Positions 63,887-64,000 of a stretch of DNA of 64,000 bases are shown one piece after another. The stretch is from Ligilactobacillus sp. WC1T17. Lineage in GTDB: Bacteria; Bacillota; Bacilli; Lactobacillales; Lactobacillaceae. Numbering within the stretch: the first letter of the stretch is position 1; the number at the start of each line of letters is the position of its first letter. The notes below the pieces were generated by a model, which ran no database searches, was not told where the DNA came from, and saw only the letters and a list, made by a program, of their open reading frames with translations. Location of the stretch: contig FOCC01000005.1 in the NCBI GenBank assembly GCA_900110005.1, positions 81,868-145,867 of the forward strand, read 5' to 3'. The translations under genes were made by a program, and so were the position numbers.

Positions 63887-64000
63887 TTATTAAAGTGGAT
63901 CCATATAAAACTAGCCAAGTAGAATATGGAACTGAATATGAAGAAAAGCACGAGTTAAGAGAGACTAATAAAGATGGTAAACGCAGATATGTTTCAGCAT
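63886..64000 (+). pseudogene. Possible TnpB C-terminal remnant, runs off the window
   Basis: Open in one frame to the window end, reading KVDPYKTSQVEYGTEYEEKH and then LRETNKDGKRRYVSA. The TSQ motif and the xRYVSA segment resemble the C-terminal region of IS605-type TnpB. It joins directly to the TnpA remnant at about 63885, pointing away from it, as expected if the middle of a divergent tnpA-tnpB element was deleted. Confidence 0.4.

Overview
The window reads as chromosomal DNA of a low-to-medium GC lactic acid bacterium, most likely family Lactobacillaceae. The gene set fits: PepC and PepF peptidases, an oppDFBCA oligopeptide permease, a complete dltXABCD operon, phosphoketolase plus AdhE, GalE/GalM, a GH1 phospho-beta-glucosidase, a YkoE-type thiamine ECF transporter, and Gram-positive ribosome binding sites on almost every gene. 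I cannot fix the genus. I see no rRNA, tRNA, CRISPR array or prophage.

Layout. 1-5.3 kb (minus): pepC, prs, a PLP aminotransferase and a stand-alone acylating aldehyde dehydrogenase. 5.4-9.5 kb: an orphan membrane sensor-like protein, a two-component system, a small LPxT-type surface protein and a deformylase-like enzyme. 9.6-13.3 kb: half of an MFS pump, a tyrosine phosphatase/GDPD pair, cdd and an esterase. 13.4-20.6 kb (minus): the dlt operon, then ykoEDC behind a TPP riboswitch. 20.7-28.8 kb: pepF, gpmA, a MalY/PatB-like lyase, an AI-2E family protein, galE-galM and a GntR regulator. 29-34 kb: phosphoketolase, a decayed gene and a MurJ/YtgP-like flippase. 34-39.7 kb (minus): opp operon. 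40-45.5 kb: a TetR regulator divergent from a giant 2-hydroxyacyl-CoA dehydratase activase-like protein. 45.7-51.2 kb: glmS, nagB and adhE. 51.4-58.5 kb: flavodoxin, glycosyltransferase, a probable unannotated small RNA, DUF441, XRE, MATE, an amidohydrolase, a thioesterase and DUF554. 58.5-64 kb: a chemoreceptor relic, a DUF3737 beta-helix protein, half of another MFS pump, 6-phospho-beta-glucosidase with a divergent AraC regulator, and a deleted IS605-type element at the right edge.

How it works together. Phosphoketolase makes acetyl phosphate, and AdhE plus the extra aldehyde dehydrogenase can turn acetyl-CoA into acetaldehyde and ethanol to reoxidise NADH; a Rex-like box lies over the adhE start site. 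GlmS and NagB run the glucosamine-6-P node in opposite directions and share one operator family. The opp system with PepC and PepF supplies amino acids from peptides, and the dlt operon modifies the envelope.

Most worth a second look: a roughly 155-nt RNA gene with its own consensus promoter and terminator (53.06-53.25 kb); the TetR/giant activase pair with matching operators over both promoters and no visible dehydratase partner; the amino-sugar operators, one a 17-bp-arm perfect palindrome; and a MerR-type promoter driving the DUF3737 gene. Several relics (two MFS halves, an MCP tail, a decayed secreted-type gene, a deleted IS) indicate ongoing gene loss.
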